DNA of 64,000 nt from Sphaerochaeta associata (GTDB lineage Bacteria > Spirochaetota > Spirochaetia > Sphaerochaetales > Sphaerochaetaceae). Made by a program: the position numbers and the translations under genes. Below are positions 63,639 to 64,000 of this stretch, in pieces; the first letter of the stretch is position 1, and every line of letters starts with the position of its first letter. Under the pieces are notes generated by a model. That model worked only from the letters and a program-made list of their open reading frames with translations. It did not search any database and had not been told where the DNA came from. The stretch lies in the NCBI RefSeq assembly GCF_022869165.1, contig NZ_CP094929.1, forward strand, positions 1,674,001 through 1,738,000, given 5' to 3'.

Positions 63639-64000
63639 TCAGGCCCCCTGCACCAGTTTTTTCTTGGCGATTTTACCCCGGACGACGGCAGCAGTCTGCT
63701 GATCTCCCAGATAAATCCCAATGCGTCTGATATTATCTTTCGCCTCAGGAATTTTTACTTTCTCAAAAAGATTGACTCGTTGGCTCGTGGTTCTCAACTC
63801 CCTTCCCAGCAACTTGATCTGCTGTTCCAAAGTTGATATCAAGGCATCGTACCGGGCACAATCACGAAGACTTTCCAATCCTTTATCGACCCACAGGGGA
63901 AACTCCCTCAAATCGTAGGAGATGGGAACAAACGTCAATTCCTTGAAAACAGGAATGTTAACCCCTGCAATATTTCCCTTGGTACGAACCACCCGGTCGA
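63639..64000 (-). CDS. atpD: V-type ATP synthase subunit D (C-terminal part)
   Basis: The window edge cuts this gene, so about the last 120 codons are seen and the start lies beyond 64000. The segment 'RTTSQRVNLFEKVKIPEA' and the following 'NIRRIGIYLGDQQTAAVVRGKI' are the conserved C-terminal coiled-coil of the V/A-type D (central stalk) subunit. Order D-I-K matches V-ATPase operons of spirochaetes. The stop is next to the atpI start. Confidence 0.93.
   Translation of the reverse strand, partial: DRVVRTKGNIAGVNIPVFKELTFVPISYDLREFPLWVDKGLESLRDCARYDALISTLEQQIKLLGRELRTTSQRVNLFEKVKIPEAKDNIRRIGIYLGDQQTAAVVRGKIAKKKLVQGA

Overview
The window looks like chromosomal DNA of a spirochaete, most like the Sphaerochaeta/Treponema side. 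The grounds are: a V-type (not F-type) ATP synthase operon; a full diderm outer-membrane assembly set (BamA, TamB and LptD homologues); a TP0733-like small outer-membrane protein; CUT1 sugar-type ABC transporters without their own ATPase; and a gap-pgk-tpiA-secG order. No rRNA, tRNA or CRISPR array was found. Most of the window is dense core genome with 1-30 nt gene overlaps, and most genes lie on the minus strand. The genus assignment is inference from gene content.

Layout. 1-2137: infB (start only), nusA and rimP (minus), with a strong promoter and a terminator-like hairpin in the leader. 2262-5458: a CUT1 ABC importer (two permeases, one binding protein; plus). 5548-16045: tamB-bamA-mutS-comF (minus), combining outer-membrane assembly with mismatch repair; tamB carries a ten-base poly-G tract. 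16190-16801: thymidylate kinase with an altered P-loop (plus). 16791-20833: yebC-ruvC-ruvA-ruvB-queA (minus). 20838-23008: lepB-hemW (minus), divergent from an SUMF1-domain membrane protein plus smpB (23074-24996). The divergent promoters share overlapping -35 boxes and appear leaderless.

25055-26902 is the one clearly foreign-looking stretch: about 560 bp of roughly 80-87% A+T, gene-free DNA holding a 14-bp inverted repeat and a spaced direct repeat, then a lone tyrosine recombinase whose 3' end overlaps the next gene antisense. 26834-30337: an ArsB/CitM-type transporter, a metallophosphoesterase, a Ca2+/Na+ antiporter and the tmRNA gene ssrA. With smpB, both partners of trans-translation lie within 6 kb, on either side of the recombinase.

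30530-33529: folD-miaB-sirtuin (minus). 33603-35580: a small outer-membrane barrel and an orphan lipoprotein (plus). 35598-40474: a glycerol-phosphate/phosphodiester scavenging operon (ugpB-ugpA-ugpE-GDPD-exported metallo-beta-lactamase-fold protein; minus), preceded by a DUF624 gene and a divergent membrane-anchored orphan. 41857-48754: gap-pgk-tpiA-secG-flavodoxin-PPIase-nusB-map-phosphoribosyltransferase (minus). 48764-60262: ispG-uvrA-lptD-phoH-pgpH-ybeY-corC (minus), headed by an 18-bp perfect palindrome over the -35 box. 60269-61272: a YhcH-family gene and a divergent ogt. 61271-64000: V-ATPase subunits D (partial), I and K, where the K subunit shows the side chains known to bind Na+.

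The strongest candidates for new biology are the lone integrase with its AT-rich arm beside smpB/ssrA, the apparent leaderless divergent promoters, the Ugp/MBL/DUF624 scavenging cluster, the P-loop lysine replacement in Tmk, and the poly-G tract in tamB.
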